Origin: Stenotrophomonas sp. BIO128-Bstrain
GTDB lineage: Bacteria; Pseudomonadota; Gammaproteobacteria; Xanthomonadales; Xanthomonadaceae
Assembly (NCBI RefSeq): GCF_030128875.1
Contig: NZ_CP124620.1
Coordinates: 3,410,001-3,474,000 of the forward strand
Reading direction: 5' to 3'
Length of the DNA stretch: 64,000 nucleotides
Below, in pieces: positions 35,461-44,728 of the stretch; position 1 is the stretch's first letter, and every line of letters begins with the position of its first letter. The position numbers and the translations under genes are program-made. The notes under the pieces are model-generated. The model was not told the DNA's origin, did not search any database, and worked only from the letters and a program-made list of their open reading frames with translations.

Positions 35461-35564
35461 CGGGCTCGGATCGGGGCACGGAAGGGTGCGGCGCGATCAT
35501 CCGGCCGGGGGCGCGAACCGAAGGTGAATACCGGGCCTGCCGCGCTGGCAGGCCCGGCGCTGAC

Positions 35565-36944
35565 TCAGTGGCGGCGGGCCAGCAGCCGCTTGCCGGCGTA
35601 GCCCAGGCCGAGCAGGGCGAACCACAGCGGGCTGATCGCCAGCGCGTACAGCGTGTCCGGCTGCAGGGTCAGCAGCACCAGCACGAAGGCGAAGAAGGCC
35701 AGGCACACCCCGCACATCAGCACGCCACCGGGCATCTTGAACGCCGAGACGGCGTGCAGGTGCGGGCGCTTGCGGCGGTAGACGATGTACGAGCACAGGA
35801 TCAATGACCACACGAACATGAACAACACCGCGGCCAGCGTGGTGACCAGGGTGAACGCGGTCACCAGGTTCGGGATCAGATAGATCAGCATCGCGCCCAG
35901 CAGCAGGCACACGCAGGAGAACACCAGCCCCAGCGCCGGCACCGCCGCGCGCGACAGCCGCCGGAACGCGCTCGGTGCGTGCCCCTCTTCGGCCAGGCCA
36001 TACATCATCCGGCTGGTCGAGAAGATGCCGCTGTTGGCCGACGACGTGGCCGAGGTCAGCACCACGAAGTTGATCAGGCTGGCCGCGGCGGGAATGCCGG
36101 CCAGCACGAACAGTTCCACGAAGGGGCTCTTGCCGGGCACCACCTCACGCCATGGGGTGACGGCCATGATCGCGATCAGCGCCAGCACGTAGAACACCAG
36201 GATGCGTACCGGGATCGAGTTGATCGCCTTGGGCAGGTTGCGCTCCGGATCAGCGGTTTCGGCTGCGGTGGTACCGACCAGTTCGATGCCGACGAAGGCG
36301 AACACCGCGATCTGGAAGCCGGCGAAGAAACCGGCCATGCCCATCGGGAACACGCCACCGTCGTTCCACAGGTTGGAGAACGACGCCACGTGCCCGGAGG
36401 GGGCGGTGAACCCCCATGCGACCAGCCCGAAGCCGGTGATGATCAGCGCGCAGATGGCGATGATCTTGATCAGCGCGAACCAGAATTCCATTTCACCGAA
36501 CAGCTTCACCGTGACCAGGTTGAGGCTGAGCAGCAGGATCACGCACAGCAGCGCCGGTATCCACGGTGCCAGCTCGGGGAACCAGAACTGCGCATACGCG
36601 GCGATGGCGATCACATCGGCGATGGCGGTGATGATCCAGCAGAACCAGTACGTCCACCCGCAGAAGAACCCGGCCCACGGCCCGAGCAGGTCGGTGGAAA
36701 AATCGATGAAGGATTTGTACTGCAGGTTGGAAAGCAGCAGCTCGCCCATCGCGCGCATGACGAAGAACAGCATCGCGCCGATGATCAGGTACACCAGCAC
36801 GATGGACGGGCCGGCCAGGCTGATGGTCTTGCCCGAGCCCATGAACAGACCGGTGCCGATGGCACCGCCGATGGCGATCAGCTGCAGGTGGCGGTTGGAG
36901 AGGCTGCGCCGGAGGTGTTCCGGCGGGACGGCAGGATCGGTCAT
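35565..36944 (-). CDS. cycA: D-serine/D-alanine/glycine:H+ symporter CycA
   Basis: 459-residue amino acid permease of the APC superfamily with about twelve membrane segments. The N-terminal stretch RHLQLIAIGGAIGTGLFMGSG and long internal blocks (MGELLLSNLQYKSF, FAGFQIAVFAFVGIELVG, ASSANSGIFSTSRM with one substitution) are close to E. coli CycA throughout. It imports glycine, D-alanine, D-serine and D-cycloserine. It complements the dadA-alr catabolic pair found 27 kb away. ATG 36944 gives the family length. Confidence 0.92.
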   Translation of the reverse strand: MTDPAVPPEHLRRSLSNRHLQLIAIGGAIGTGLFMGSGKTISLAGPSIVLVYLIIGAMLFFVMRAMGELLLSNLQYKSFIDFSTDLLGPWAGFFCGWTYWFCWIITAIADVIAIAAYAQFWFPELAPWIPALLCVILLLSLNLVTVKLFGEMEFWFALIKIIAICALIITGFGLVAWGFTAPSGHVASFSNLWNDGGVFPMGMAGFFAGFQIAVFAFVGIELVGTTAAETADPERNLPKAINSIPVRILVFYVLALIAIMAVTPWREVVPGKSPFVELFVLAGIPAAASLINFVVLTSATSSANSGIFSTSRMMYGLAEEGHAPSAFRRLSRAAVPALGLVFSCVCLLLGAMLIYLIPNLVTAFTLVTTLAAVLFMFVWSLILCSYIVYRRKRPHLHAVSAFKMPGGVLMCGVCLAFFAFVLVLLTLQPDTLYALAISPLWFALLGLGYAGKRLLARRH

Positions 36945-37180
36945 GGGGCAGCGTCGGCAGGGGCGAAGCGTCCGAACATAGACCTCCGCGAGGCGTTGCG
37001 CCAGTCGCCATCGGGCCGTTCGCGGGGGCCGTGGCCGGGCACTGCCCGGGGCGATGATGTGACGGATTCACCTCGCTCCACCGCGCGTGATGCCGGCAGG
37101 GCGATGGCGCCCCGGCCGGATGGTTCCAATCCCTGCCCGCTGATGGTCATATAGGGCTCCGCCAGGGCATCGAGGTCTGC

Positions 37181-38785
37181 TTGAACCGCGCCAGGATCAT
37201 TGCCGCCACCGTAGTGCTTGCCCTGCTCGGCGCCCTGGTGCCGATCGCCACCGTGTTCTATTTCACCTGGAGCCGCGCCAGCGAATCCGAGCAGGTGCGG
37301 CTGCAGACCACCGCCGAGCGCACCCTGCAGCGCGCGCACCGCGCCTACGAGACGGCGCTGTCCACCCTGCGCGAGCTCAACCAGAGCACGTTGGCACCGT
37401 GCTCACCCGAGCACCTGCAGCTGATGCGCAGCCTGGTGATACGCACCCACTCGGCCGAACAGGTGGGCTATTTCGAGAACGGCCGGCTGGCCTGCACGTC
37501 CTGGGGCCCGATGGACGCGCAGATCATCCAGCGCCCGCCGGCCTATGTCACCGCCGAAGGCGCGGGCATCACCCTGGACGTGCGGCCGCTGGCAGGCACT
37601 CCCCAGCAACCGCTGCTGGCCCTGCAACTGGGACGCTACGACATCCTCATGGACCCGGCCCGGCTGGTCGACGTGATCGTCGACCCGAACGTGCGCCTGG
37701 CGGTGGCCAGCCCCGATGGGCGCCTGATCGCCCAGCAGGACATCCCCGACGAGGCCTTGCTGCAGCGCCTGCTGCGTGAACCGGCCAGCGGCCTGGAAGG
37801 CCAGACGCTGTACGCCAGCGCGCAGGACCAGGAGTGGCTGGCGATCGCCATGGCGCCGCGGACCGATCTGGTTGCCGCGTTCCGCCACCAGATCGGGCAG
37901 TTCATCCCGTTGGGCGTGCTCGGCGCGCTAGCGATGATCGGCGGCGTGGTGTGGCTGTCGCGGCGGCGGCTGTCGCTGCGGGGCGAGCTGGCCACGGCGG
38001 TGCGCCGGCGTGAGTTCTTCATGCACTACCAGCCCATCATCGAACTGGACACCGGCATCTGCGTGGGCGCCGAATCGCTGGTGCGCTGGCGCCGTGCCGA
38101 CGGCACGCTGGTGCGTCCGGACCTGTTCATTCCGCTGGCCGAAGAGGCCGGCCTGATCGAAGCGCTGACCGACCAGGTCATCGACCATGTGATCACCGAC
38201 ATGCGCGAGCTGCTGGTGCAGGACCGCACCGCCCACATCGCGATCAACCTGGCCGCCGAGGATGTCAGCAGCGGCCGGGCGCTGAAGGTGCTCTCCAGCA
38301 AGCTGCACGGCACCGGCATCCACCCGCAGCAGATCTGGCTGGAGGCCACCGAGCGTGGCTTCATCGACGTCCGCCGCGCCCGCACCAGCCTGGCCAATGC
38401 GCGGCGGCTGGGGCACTGCGTGGCGATCGATGATTTCGGTGTCGGTTACTCCAGCCTGCAGTACCTGCAGCAGCTGCCGCTGGATGCATTGAAGATCGAC
38501 AAATCCTTCATCGATGCGATCGGCACCGACAGCGCGACCAGCCCGGTCACCTCGCACATCATCGACATGGCCAAGACCCTGGGCCTGTTCACCGTGGCCG
38601 AAGGCGTGGAAACCCCGGCGCAGCTGGCCTATCTGCAGGCGCGCCAGGTGGAGTTCGGGCAGGGCTGGCTGTTCTCCAAGGCGCTGGCCCCGGCCGAGTT
38701 CATGGCCTTCCACCAGCAGCGCAAGCAGCAGTACGGCCAGGCACGCGAAAACATGCAGAACCCCAACAGCGACCCCGTGGCCTGA
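37181..38785 (+). CDS. CSS-motif EAL-domain c-di-GMP phosphodiesterase
   Basis: 534-residue membrane protein of the PdeC/PdeB type. Two membrane helices (about 5-29 and 240-262) enclose a periplasmic CSS domain whose two cysteines are Cys74 (LAPCSPEH) and Cys105 (ACTSWG); in E. coli relatives their disulfide state controls activity. The cytoplasmic EAL domain (about 275-515) has HYQPIIELD, DDFGVGYSSLQY and AEGVET. The signature Glu-Ala-Leu is Glu-Ser-Leu here (GAESLVRW); the metal-binding Glu is kept. Start is a TTG with GAGG six bases upstream. Convergent with a deacetylase gene. Confidence 0.85.
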   Translation: MNRARIIAATVVLALLGALVPIATVFYFTWSRASESEQVRLQTTAERTLQRAHRAYETALSTLRELNQSTLAPCSPEHLQLMRSLVIRTHSAEQVGYFENGRLACTSWGPMDAQIIQRPPAYVTAEGAGITLDVRPLAGTPQQPLLALQLGRYDILMDPARLVDVIVDPNVRLAVASPDGRLIAQQDIPDEALLQRLLREPASGLEGQTLYASAQDQEWLAIAMAPRTDLVAAFRHQIGQFIPLGVLGALAMIGGVVWLSRRRLSLRGELATAVRRREFFMHYQPIIELDTGICVGAESLVRWRRADGTLVRPDLFIPLAEEAGLIEALTDQVIDHVITDMRELLVQDRTAHIAINLAAEDVSSGRALKVLSSKLHGTGIHPQQIWLEATERGFIDVRRARTSLANARRLGHCVAIDDFGVGYSSLQYLQQLPLDALKIDKSFIDAIGTDSATSPVTSHIIDMAKTLGLFTVAEGVETPAQLAYLQARQVEFGQGWLFSKALAPAEFMAFHQQRKQQYGQARENMQNPNSDPVA

Positions 38786-38794
38786 GCCGGCGCA

Positions 38795-39769
38795 TCATTC
38801 CCCCTCGAGCCCGGCCAGCGTCATCACCCATGCCGGCACCGGAGGCTCGCCTGCGTAGAAAGCCTTCGGTTTGTTTTCCGCCATCGCCCAGCGCTGGATC
38901 CAGCTGATGCCACCGGCGCCGTTGTAGCCATCGGGATGCTGATAGGCCGGATCCTGCAAGGCGGCCTCCAGCGAGATGAAGCGATAGCCCCGCCGGCGCG
39001 TGGCCGCGACCAGCTCCTCCACGCAGTCGGCACTGAGCGCGTTGGCGTGGATCAGCCACACCTGCGCCGGCAGCCGGCCCAGCAGCTGCTGGCCCTGCTG
39101 TTCGTAGTAGTCCAGTTTGCTGAGCATGTACGGCACGTAGCCACGGCGCAGCTGGCGCAGGCGTGCCTCGCGCGAGACAGGATCGGTGTCGGTATCGCGC
39201 ACATGATCGTAGGCGAACGCCCAGATCCACTCGCTGTTGTCGACCGTGACCGGTGCAACCCGATACCCGTGCTGCTGCAGGAACTCCCCGAGCGCCGCGC
39301 GTTCCTGCGGCGACTGCCCGGCACGCAGGTAAGGATGCCGGAACCAGCGCGGCGCCTGCCCGGTCTCGGCCAGCAACGGACGCAGCGTCGCCTCGCCGCG
39401 CAGGATGTCTTGCTCGTAGGCAGCCAGCTCGATCGCATGCAGGTCGACATGCCCATAGGTGTGGTTGCCCAGCTCAACGCCGGCATCGCGCCAGTCGCGC
39501 AGCATCTGCACCCGCGCCGGTTGCACCTGCCCGTCCACCTCCAGCTTGACCTCGTTGACGAAGCCCACCACCGGCACGTCGGCCCGCTTCAGGGCCGCGA
39601 TCAGCTGCGCATGCCGGGCGGCAAGCTCGGGCTCGGCGCGTTCGTCCAGGCGCTGCCAGGGCAGATCATCGATGGTCAGCGCGATGCGCCGCTCCGGCGC
39701 CGCCGCGTGGGCGATGCCGGCCAGGCACAGCAGGGCCAGCACAGCACTTCGAAGAACTCCCTTGCGCAC
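38795..39769 (-). CDS. Secreted polysaccharide deacetylase family protein
   Basis: 324 residues with a signal peptide (MRKGVLRSAVLALLCLAGIAHA). The NodB-type deacetylase features are TIDDLP (catalytic Asp pair near residue 33), the metal-binding GNHTYGH-x3-H (near 100-108) and RHPYLRAG. The family removes acetyl groups from chitin, peptidoglycan or other glycans in the periplasm or outside. The substrate cannot be told. ATG 39769 is the only start that keeps the signal peptide intact. Confidence 0.85.
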   Translation of the reverse strand: MRKGVLRSAVLALLCLAGIAHAAAPERRIALTIDDLPWQRLDERAEPELAARHAQLIAALKRADVPVVGFVNEVKLEVDGQVQPARVQMLRDWRDAGVELGNHTYGHVDLHAIELAAYEQDILRGEATLRPLLAETGQAPRWFRHPYLRAGQSPQERAALGEFLQQHGYRVAPVTVDNSEWIWAFAYDHVRDTDTDPVSREARLRQLRRGYVPYMLSKLDYYEQQGQQLLGRLPAQVWLIHANALSADCVEELVAATRRRGYRFISLEAALQDPAYQHPDGYNGAGGISWIQRWAMAENKPKAFYAGEPPVPAWVMTLAGLEGE

Positions 39770-39848
39770 CCGCTGCTCCCATGGCGATACCCGGCCCCAG
39801 CATAGCGCCGGGCATCACGGTCCATCTTGCCGGGTGCGGCGGCTGGGC

Positions 39849-41051
39849 TCAGTGCGTGATCGGTGCCCAGGCGCGCGGCTGGCGCAACACCACCATCAAC
39901 GTGGCCAGCAGCAGCACCAGCAGCACCGCTGGCAGCCAGCGTTCACCGACGGTTTCCAGCATCACGCCGCCGAGGATGCCCGCCAGCGCGATCGCCAGGT
40001 TCCAGCCGGTCACCACGAAGGACTGCGCGATGTCCCCGGCCTCGTCCGCACGGCGCGCCACCGCGGTCTGGAACAGCGTGGGAACGCCACCGAAGGATAT
40101 GCCCCACACCACCGTCCCGATCACCAGCACCCACGGCGAGCCGGGCCACAGGCCGAACGCCACTGCCGAGAGTGCGAAGGCCACGGTGCTTGCGATCACC
40201 AGCGCGCGCAGCCAGCGATCCACCAGCAGTCCGGTGATCCAGATGCCGACCAGCGCGGCCACCCCGAACACCAGCAACAGGCGATCCAGCCATGCCGCCG
40301 CGCCGGACAGCGCCGCGAAGGGCTCGATGTAGGTGTAGAGCACGTTGTGCGCCAACACGTAGAGGAACATCGTCATCAGCGCGGTGCGCATGCCGCGCAG
40401 GCGCAGCACGTTGCCCAACGACTGCTGGGCCGCCGCGCCCGGGGCCGGCAACGACGGCAGCGCCAGCCGCGCCCACACCAGCAGGCCGACGCTGAGCAGC
40501 GACATCAACCCGAACGCCCAGCGCCAGCCGATGGTCTGGCCGAGCAGCGTACCGGCCGGGATGCCCAACGACAGCGCCAGCGGCGTGCCGACCATCGCCA
40601 CCGCGATCGCCCGGCCCTGCAGCTGCGGCACCACCATGCGGCTGGCGTACCCCGCCACCAGCGACCACAGCAGGCCCGCGCTGATGCCGGCGCAGAAGCG
40701 TGCGACCAGCATCAGGCCGTAGTGGTGTGTCATCGCGGTGATGGTATTGACCACCACGAAACCGGCGATCGCGGTGAGCAGCAGCGGGCGGCGTGGCCAG
40801 CGCCGCGTCAATGCGGTCATCGGCAGTGCGGCAACCAGCGAGCCCAGGGCGTAGATGGTGACCAGCTGCCCGACCAGCGCGCGGCTCACGCCCAGATCGG
40901 CGCTCATCGGTGACAGCAGGCCCGCCGGCAATGCCTCGGTGAGGATGGTGATGAAGCCCGCGCAGGCCAGCGCCAGCAGACCGCCGAAAGGCAATCCGGT
41001 GGCCGCGTTGGGCAGGGGCACGGCGCTGGTATCGACCGCGTGCCCGCTCAT
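39849..41051 (-). CDS. MFS transporter, DHA1-type (AraJ/YdhP-like) exporter
   Basis: 400-residue major facilitator with twelve hydrophobic segments. The N-terminus of the first helix (FITILTEALPAGLLSPMSADLGVS) and the loop GIPAGTLLGQTIGWRWAFG are typical of the drug:H+ antiporter-1 sugar/arabinose efflux group (AraJ, YdhP). It exports small molecules or drugs using the proton gradient; the substrate is unknown. No regulator is next to it; the upstream 244 bp contain no recognisable feature. Confidence 0.87.
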   Translation of the reverse strand: MSGHAVDTSAVPLPNAATGLPFGGLLALACAGFITILTEALPAGLLSPMSADLGVSRALVGQLVTIYALGSLVAALPMTALTRRWPRRPLLLTAIAGFVVVNTITAMTHHYGLMLVARFCAGISAGLLWSLVAGYASRMVVPQLQGRAIAVAMVGTPLALSLGIPAGTLLGQTIGWRWAFGLMSLLSVGLLVWARLALPSLPAPGAAAQQSLGNVLRLRGMRTALMTMFLYVLAHNVLYTYIEPFAALSGAAAWLDRLLLVFGVAALVGIWITGLLVDRWLRALVIASTVAFALSAVAFGLWPGSPWVLVIGTVVWGISFGGVPTLFQTAVARRADEAGDIAQSFVVTGWNLAIALAGILGGVMLETVGERWLPAVLLVLLLATLMVVLRQPRAWAPITH

Positions 41052-41295
41052 GCGTGCACCTGGGTGGGGGCCGCATCCAGCGCGACAGTGGAACCGCTGA
41101 CGTCAGGGAAGAAAGACATGGAGGCGCCGTAAGTGGGGGGAGCGCCACCGTAGGGGCTGAGCCGCTGGGGAAACAGCGGGTCAGCGCTCCGTACATTCCG
41201 GACTGCCAGCTCCGCAATCGCGGTCATGCTCCCCCGGCTGCCTCACACAGCAGGCCAACGGGTCACGTGAGGGTGACGGGATCGCCGCCCGCGCG

Positions 41296-41763
41296 TCAGT
41301 GTGCACTCGCGCCATGCACGAACTGCAGCGTCAACGACTTGCCCACCGGAACCGACTGCCATTGCGCGGTCAATTCAAGGATCTTCCCGCGAACCGCTTC
41401 GATATCCGCTGCCAGTACCTCCAGCGGAGCGCAGTGACGCGCGGTGCAGGTCACCTGATACAGATCCAGCATGTCCGCCGCGGCCGTGCTCCAGCCCGAC
41501 CAGCCATCGGCCTGGAACACCTCCACCAGCCGCTCCACGCCATCGCTTTCAGAATCGGCCTGCATCTGGAATGACGCCGCCTCACCTTCCAGCACGCGAC
41601 CGATGAACCCCCGCTTGTGGAGCACATTTTCGACAGCGAAGTGGACCATGTCGTGGGGAATGATGCCCTGCTTGGGGCACTCGATGCTTTCGGCTATATG
41701 CCCGTCGCGGATCAGGTCCATCCGGTCGTGCTTTCCAGACCCCTTGGTAAATACGAGTTGCAT
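41296..41763 (-). CDS. Conserved hypothetical protein (155 aa)
   Basis: 155-residue soluble protein that I cannot assign. It opens MQLVFTKGSGKHDRMDLIRDG and has ECPKQGIIPHDMVHFAVE, a pattern that looks structurally constrained (His and Asp near residues 37-41). The second half is helical with two Cys in YQVTCTARHCAPLE. No signal or membrane segment. It is divergent from a LysR gene with 195 bp between. Confidence 0.65.
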   Translation of the reverse strand: MQLVFTKGSGKHDRMDLIRDGHIAESIECPKQGIIPHDMVHFAVENVLHKRGFIGRVLEGEAASFQMQADSESDGVERLVEVFQADGWSGWSTAAADMLDLYQVTCTARHCAPLEVLAADIEAVRGKILELTAQWQSVPVGKSLTLQFVHGASAH

Positions 41764-41958
41764 GACGTCCCCTGACGCTGAGCAGGCCCCACAGCAGGGC
41801 TGACGGATGGTCGCGTGCGGCGCGGATGCGCGTCAATCGGGCCACTGGTGGCCACCGGCCACCTGCGATCCTCACTGTTGCAGCAGCATCGCACCACGCC
41901 TGTCCCCGCAGGCCATGACGCCCGCTACAGTGAAGGCTCTTTTCCTGTGTGCCCACCC

Positions 41959-42861
41959 ATGTCAGCCTTGGACAACCTCGGCAACCTGCAGACCTTCGTG
42001 CAGGTCGCCGACACCCGCAGCTTCGTCGAGACCGGTCGCATGCTCGGCATCTCCGCCTCGGCCGCCGGCAAGACCGTGTCGCGTCTGGAGCAGGCACTCG
42101 GCGTGCGGTTGTTCCATCGCAGCACCCGCAGCGTCACCCTCACCGCCGAGGGAGAGCGCTTCCTGGTCCGATGCCGGCGCATCCTGGATGAGCGTGACGC
42201 CGCCCGTGACGAGCTGGTCCAGCAGACCGAGGCACCCACGGGGGTGCTGCGGGTCAGCCTGCCGCTGGTCGGCGACATCTCGCTGCCGCTGCTCACCGAG
42301 TTCATGGCGGCTTATCCCGGCATCCGCCTGGAGCTGGATTTCGATGACCGGCTGGTGGATGTGATCGAGGAAGGCTTCGACGCCGTGCTGCGGGTCAGCG
42401 AGCCCACCGACTCGCGCCTCAGCGCCCGGCAGCTCGGCGTGTTCCCGCGTTACCTGGTCGCTTCGCCGGACTACCTCGCCCGGCGCGGTACGCCGCGTGT
42501 GCCCGAGGACCTGCTGCAGCACGACTGCCTGCACTACCGCTTCCCCAGCAGCGGCAAGCTCGAGCCATGGCCGCTGCCGCAGACGCCAGGCGCTGCGCCA
42601 CTGGCACTGCCGGTCTCGATGGTCAGCAACACCATCGAAGCGCGGCTGGCCTTCGCGCTGGCCGGGCGCGGCATCGCCTACATCCCCGAGCACTCGGTGC
42701 GCGAGGCACTGGCCGACGGCCGGCTGCAGCGGGTGATGGCCGAGCGCATCCATGCCTGCGGCACCTTCTACCTGCTGTGGCCCTCCGGCCGCCATGTGCT
42801 GCCCAAGCTGCGGGTCTTCATCGATTTCATCAGCGCGCGGCTGACCGGCGTGAGCTGCTGA
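41959..42861 (+). CDS. LysR family transcriptional regulator
   Basis: 300-residue LysR-type regulator of the CrgA-like group. The winged helix-turn-helix (LQTFVQVADTRSFVETGRML, SASAAGKTVSRLEQALG) fills residues 1-65, followed by linker helix and effector domain (about 95-295; VLRVSLPLVGDI). The start at MSALDN is the in-frame ATG that fits the family; the longer open frame is not supported. Target is not obvious: either the divergent hypothetical gene or the MFS gene beyond it. Confidence 0.85.
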   Translation: MSALDNLGNLQTFVQVADTRSFVETGRMLGISASAAGKTVSRLEQALGVRLFHRSTRSVTLTAEGERFLVRCRRILDERDAARDELVQQTEAPTGVLRVSLPLVGDISLPLLTEFMAAYPGIRLELDFDDRLVDVIEEGFDAVLRVSEPTDSRLSARQLGVFPRYLVASPDYLARRGTPRVPEDLLQHDCLHYRFPSSGKLEPWPLPQTPGAAPLALPVSMVSNTIEARLAFALAGRGIAYIPEHSVREALADGRLQRVMAERIHACGTFYLLWPSGRHVLPKLRVFIDFISARLTGVSC

Positions 42862-42899
42862 GCAGCTGCTGAGCAGGCCGCGTTCATCGGCCCGCCGCC

Positions 42900-43047
42900 G
42901 CGCGGTTCTATACTGGCCGCGCGGCAGCCAGCCGCCTTTGTTGCCGAGGTAGGCCTACATGCGCCATTGATGCCGCCGTCGTCTGACGGCCCGTCTCCAC
43001 CCACCTGTTCCGCAGGAGGGGAGTCTTTGGCATCCAATGGAGGTCGC
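42900..43047 (+). promoter_or_regulatory. Leader of the ABC-F gene with tripeptide uORF and hairpins
   Basis: A TATACT hexamer (42909-42914) may be a -10 element. Downstream, GAGGTAGG precedes a four-codon uORF ATG-CGC-CAT-TGA (42959-42970) encoding Met-Arg-His. Hairpins CCGTC-GTCT-GACGG (42974-42987) and CCTG-TTCCG-CAGG follow; the latter partly covers the AGGAGG at 43014-43019. An in-frame TTG at 43027 lies at ideal distance from that AGGAGG. A leader-peptide attenuator like those of some ABC-F genes is possible; this is inference. Confidence 0.4.
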
Positions 43048-44652
43048 ATGACCGCATTCGCTCTCACGCTCGATCGCGTGACGCATACCCTGCCCGACGG
43101 CCGGGTCCTGTTTTCCGAACTGTCCGCCGCGTTCGACGGCACCCCGACCGGTCTGGTCGGGCGCAACGGCGTGGGCAAAAGCGTGCTCGCACGTTTGCTC
43201 AGCGGCGATCGCGCGCCCACCTCCGGCCGCATCCTGCGCAGTGGGCCGGTGCACCTGCTCACCCAGCACAGCGGCGTACCCGAGGGCCGCATCGCCGATC
43301 TGGCCGGGGTCGGTGCGGCGCTCGATGCCCTGCTCCGCATCGAAGCCGGGAGCGTCGATCCGGACGATTTCAGCTGCGTGGGTGAACGCTGGGATCTGCG
43401 CGAGCAGCTGCAGGCACAGTGGCACCTGCTCGGGTTGCCCGCGCTCGATCCCCTGCAGCCGGCGGCGACGCTCAGCGGTGGCCAAGCGATGCAGGTCGCA
43501 CTGGCCGGTGCGTTCCTTTCCGGTGCCGAGGGGCTGATCCTGGATGAACCCAGCAACCACCTCGACGCCGACCATCGCGAGCGCCTGATCGACGCGCTGC
43601 AGCGCTGGCACGGCGGCCTGATCGTGATCAGCCACGACCGCACACTGCTGCGCCACATGGCGCGCATCGTCGAATTGACGCCCAGCGGACTGCGCCAATA
43701 CGGCGGCAACTACGATCTCTACGCCGAACAGAAGCAGGAGGAGCGGCGCAGCGCGGATGCCCAGCTGGCCCTGCGCAAGCGCGAGCGCCGCAAGCAGCAG
43801 ACCGAGCTGCGCGATCAGCGCGAGAAGATGGCGCATCGGCAGGCGCGCGCTACACGCGATGCACGCACCGCCAACCAGGCACCGATCCTGCTCGGTGGCA
43901 TGAAGAACCGCAGCGAGCACACTGCGGGCCGCTGGCAGGCACAGCAGAACGAGCGCCGTACCGAACTGGATGCGCGCGTGCGCGAGGCTGCCGGCGAGGT
44001 GGAGCAGGACATCGAGATCGCCCTGCTCGCCCCGGTGATCCAACAGCCCGGGCCGCAGCGCGTGGCCGAGCTCATCGCCGCCGAACTGCCATGGGTGCAA
44101 GCGCCCTGGAACACGCTGGATCTCACCGTGCAGCGCGGCCAGCGGATCGGGGTGCAGGGCCGCAACGGCAGCGGCAAATCCACGCTGCTGCGGCTGCTCG
44201 CCGGCACACTGGCACCGCTCTCGGGGCAGGTCGAGGTAGCGGCCAGCGTCGCCCTGCTCGACCAGTCACTCACGCTGCTGCCGGACGATGCCTCGGCCTT
44301 GTCACTACTGCAGCGCGCGCATCCGTTGGCCGACGAAGGCACGCTGCGCACGCAGCTGGCCCTGCTCGGCCTGGATGCCGAGCGCAGCCTGCGGCCGTTG
44401 CCTACGCTCAGTGGTGGCGAACGCTTGAAGGCGGCGCTGGCATCGGTGCTGTACGCCCGGACGCCGCCGCAGCTGCTGCTGCTCGACGAACCCGGCAATC
44501 ACCTCGACCTGCCCTCGCTGGGCGCGCTGGAGCAGATGCTCGGTCAGTACACCGGCACGTTGATGATCGTCTCGCACGATCACGCCTTGTTGGAGTCCGT
44601 GCAGCTGACGCATCGCCTGAAGGCCACGAGAAGTGGGTGGCAGCTGATGTGA
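43048..44652 (+). CDS. ABC-F family ATPase
   Basis: 534-residue soluble protein with two ABC domains and no membrane segments, the layout of ABC-F translation factors that act on the ribosomal E site. First domain: Walker A GRNGVGKS (about 35-42), signature LSGGQAMQVALAG, Walker B LILDEPSNHLD. Long basic linker (about 230-320; RKRERRKQQ). Second domain: GRNGSGKS, LSGGERLKAALAS, LLLLDEPGNHLDLPS. ATG 43048 (GGAGG before it) fits family starts. An in-frame TTG 43027 and ATG 42970 are alternatives. Housekeeping (Uup-like) versus resistance role cannot be decided. Confidence 0.88.
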   Translation: MTAFALTLDRVTHTLPDGRVLFSELSAAFDGTPTGLVGRNGVGKSVLARLLSGDRAPTSGRILRSGPVHLLTQHSGVPEGRIADLAGVGAALDALLRIEAGSVDPDDFSCVGERWDLREQLQAQWHLLGLPALDPLQPAATLSGGQAMQVALAGAFLSGAEGLILDEPSNHLDADHRERLIDALQRWHGGLIVISHDRTLLRHMARIVELTPSGLRQYGGNYDLYAEQKQEERRSADAQLALRKRERRKQQTELRDQREKMAHRQARATRDARTANQAPILLGGMKNRSEHTAGRWQAQQNERRTELDARVREAAGEVEQDIEIALLAPVIQQPGPQRVAELIAAELPWVQAPWNTLDLTVQRGQRIGVQGRNGSGKSTLLRLLAGTLAPLSGQVEVAASVALLDQSLTLLPDDASALSLLQRAHPLADEGTLRTQLALLGLDAERSLRPLPTLSGGERLKAALASVLYARTPPQLLLLDEPGNHLDLPSLGALEQMLGQYTGTLMIVSHDHALLESVQLTHRLKATRSGWQLM

Positions 44653-44728
44653 GCGCGAGGGCGGGCGTATCCCGCTCAAGCAACGGACCCAAGGCTGGAG
44701 ATCGATCTGCTTTCCGGCATCCGTTTGT

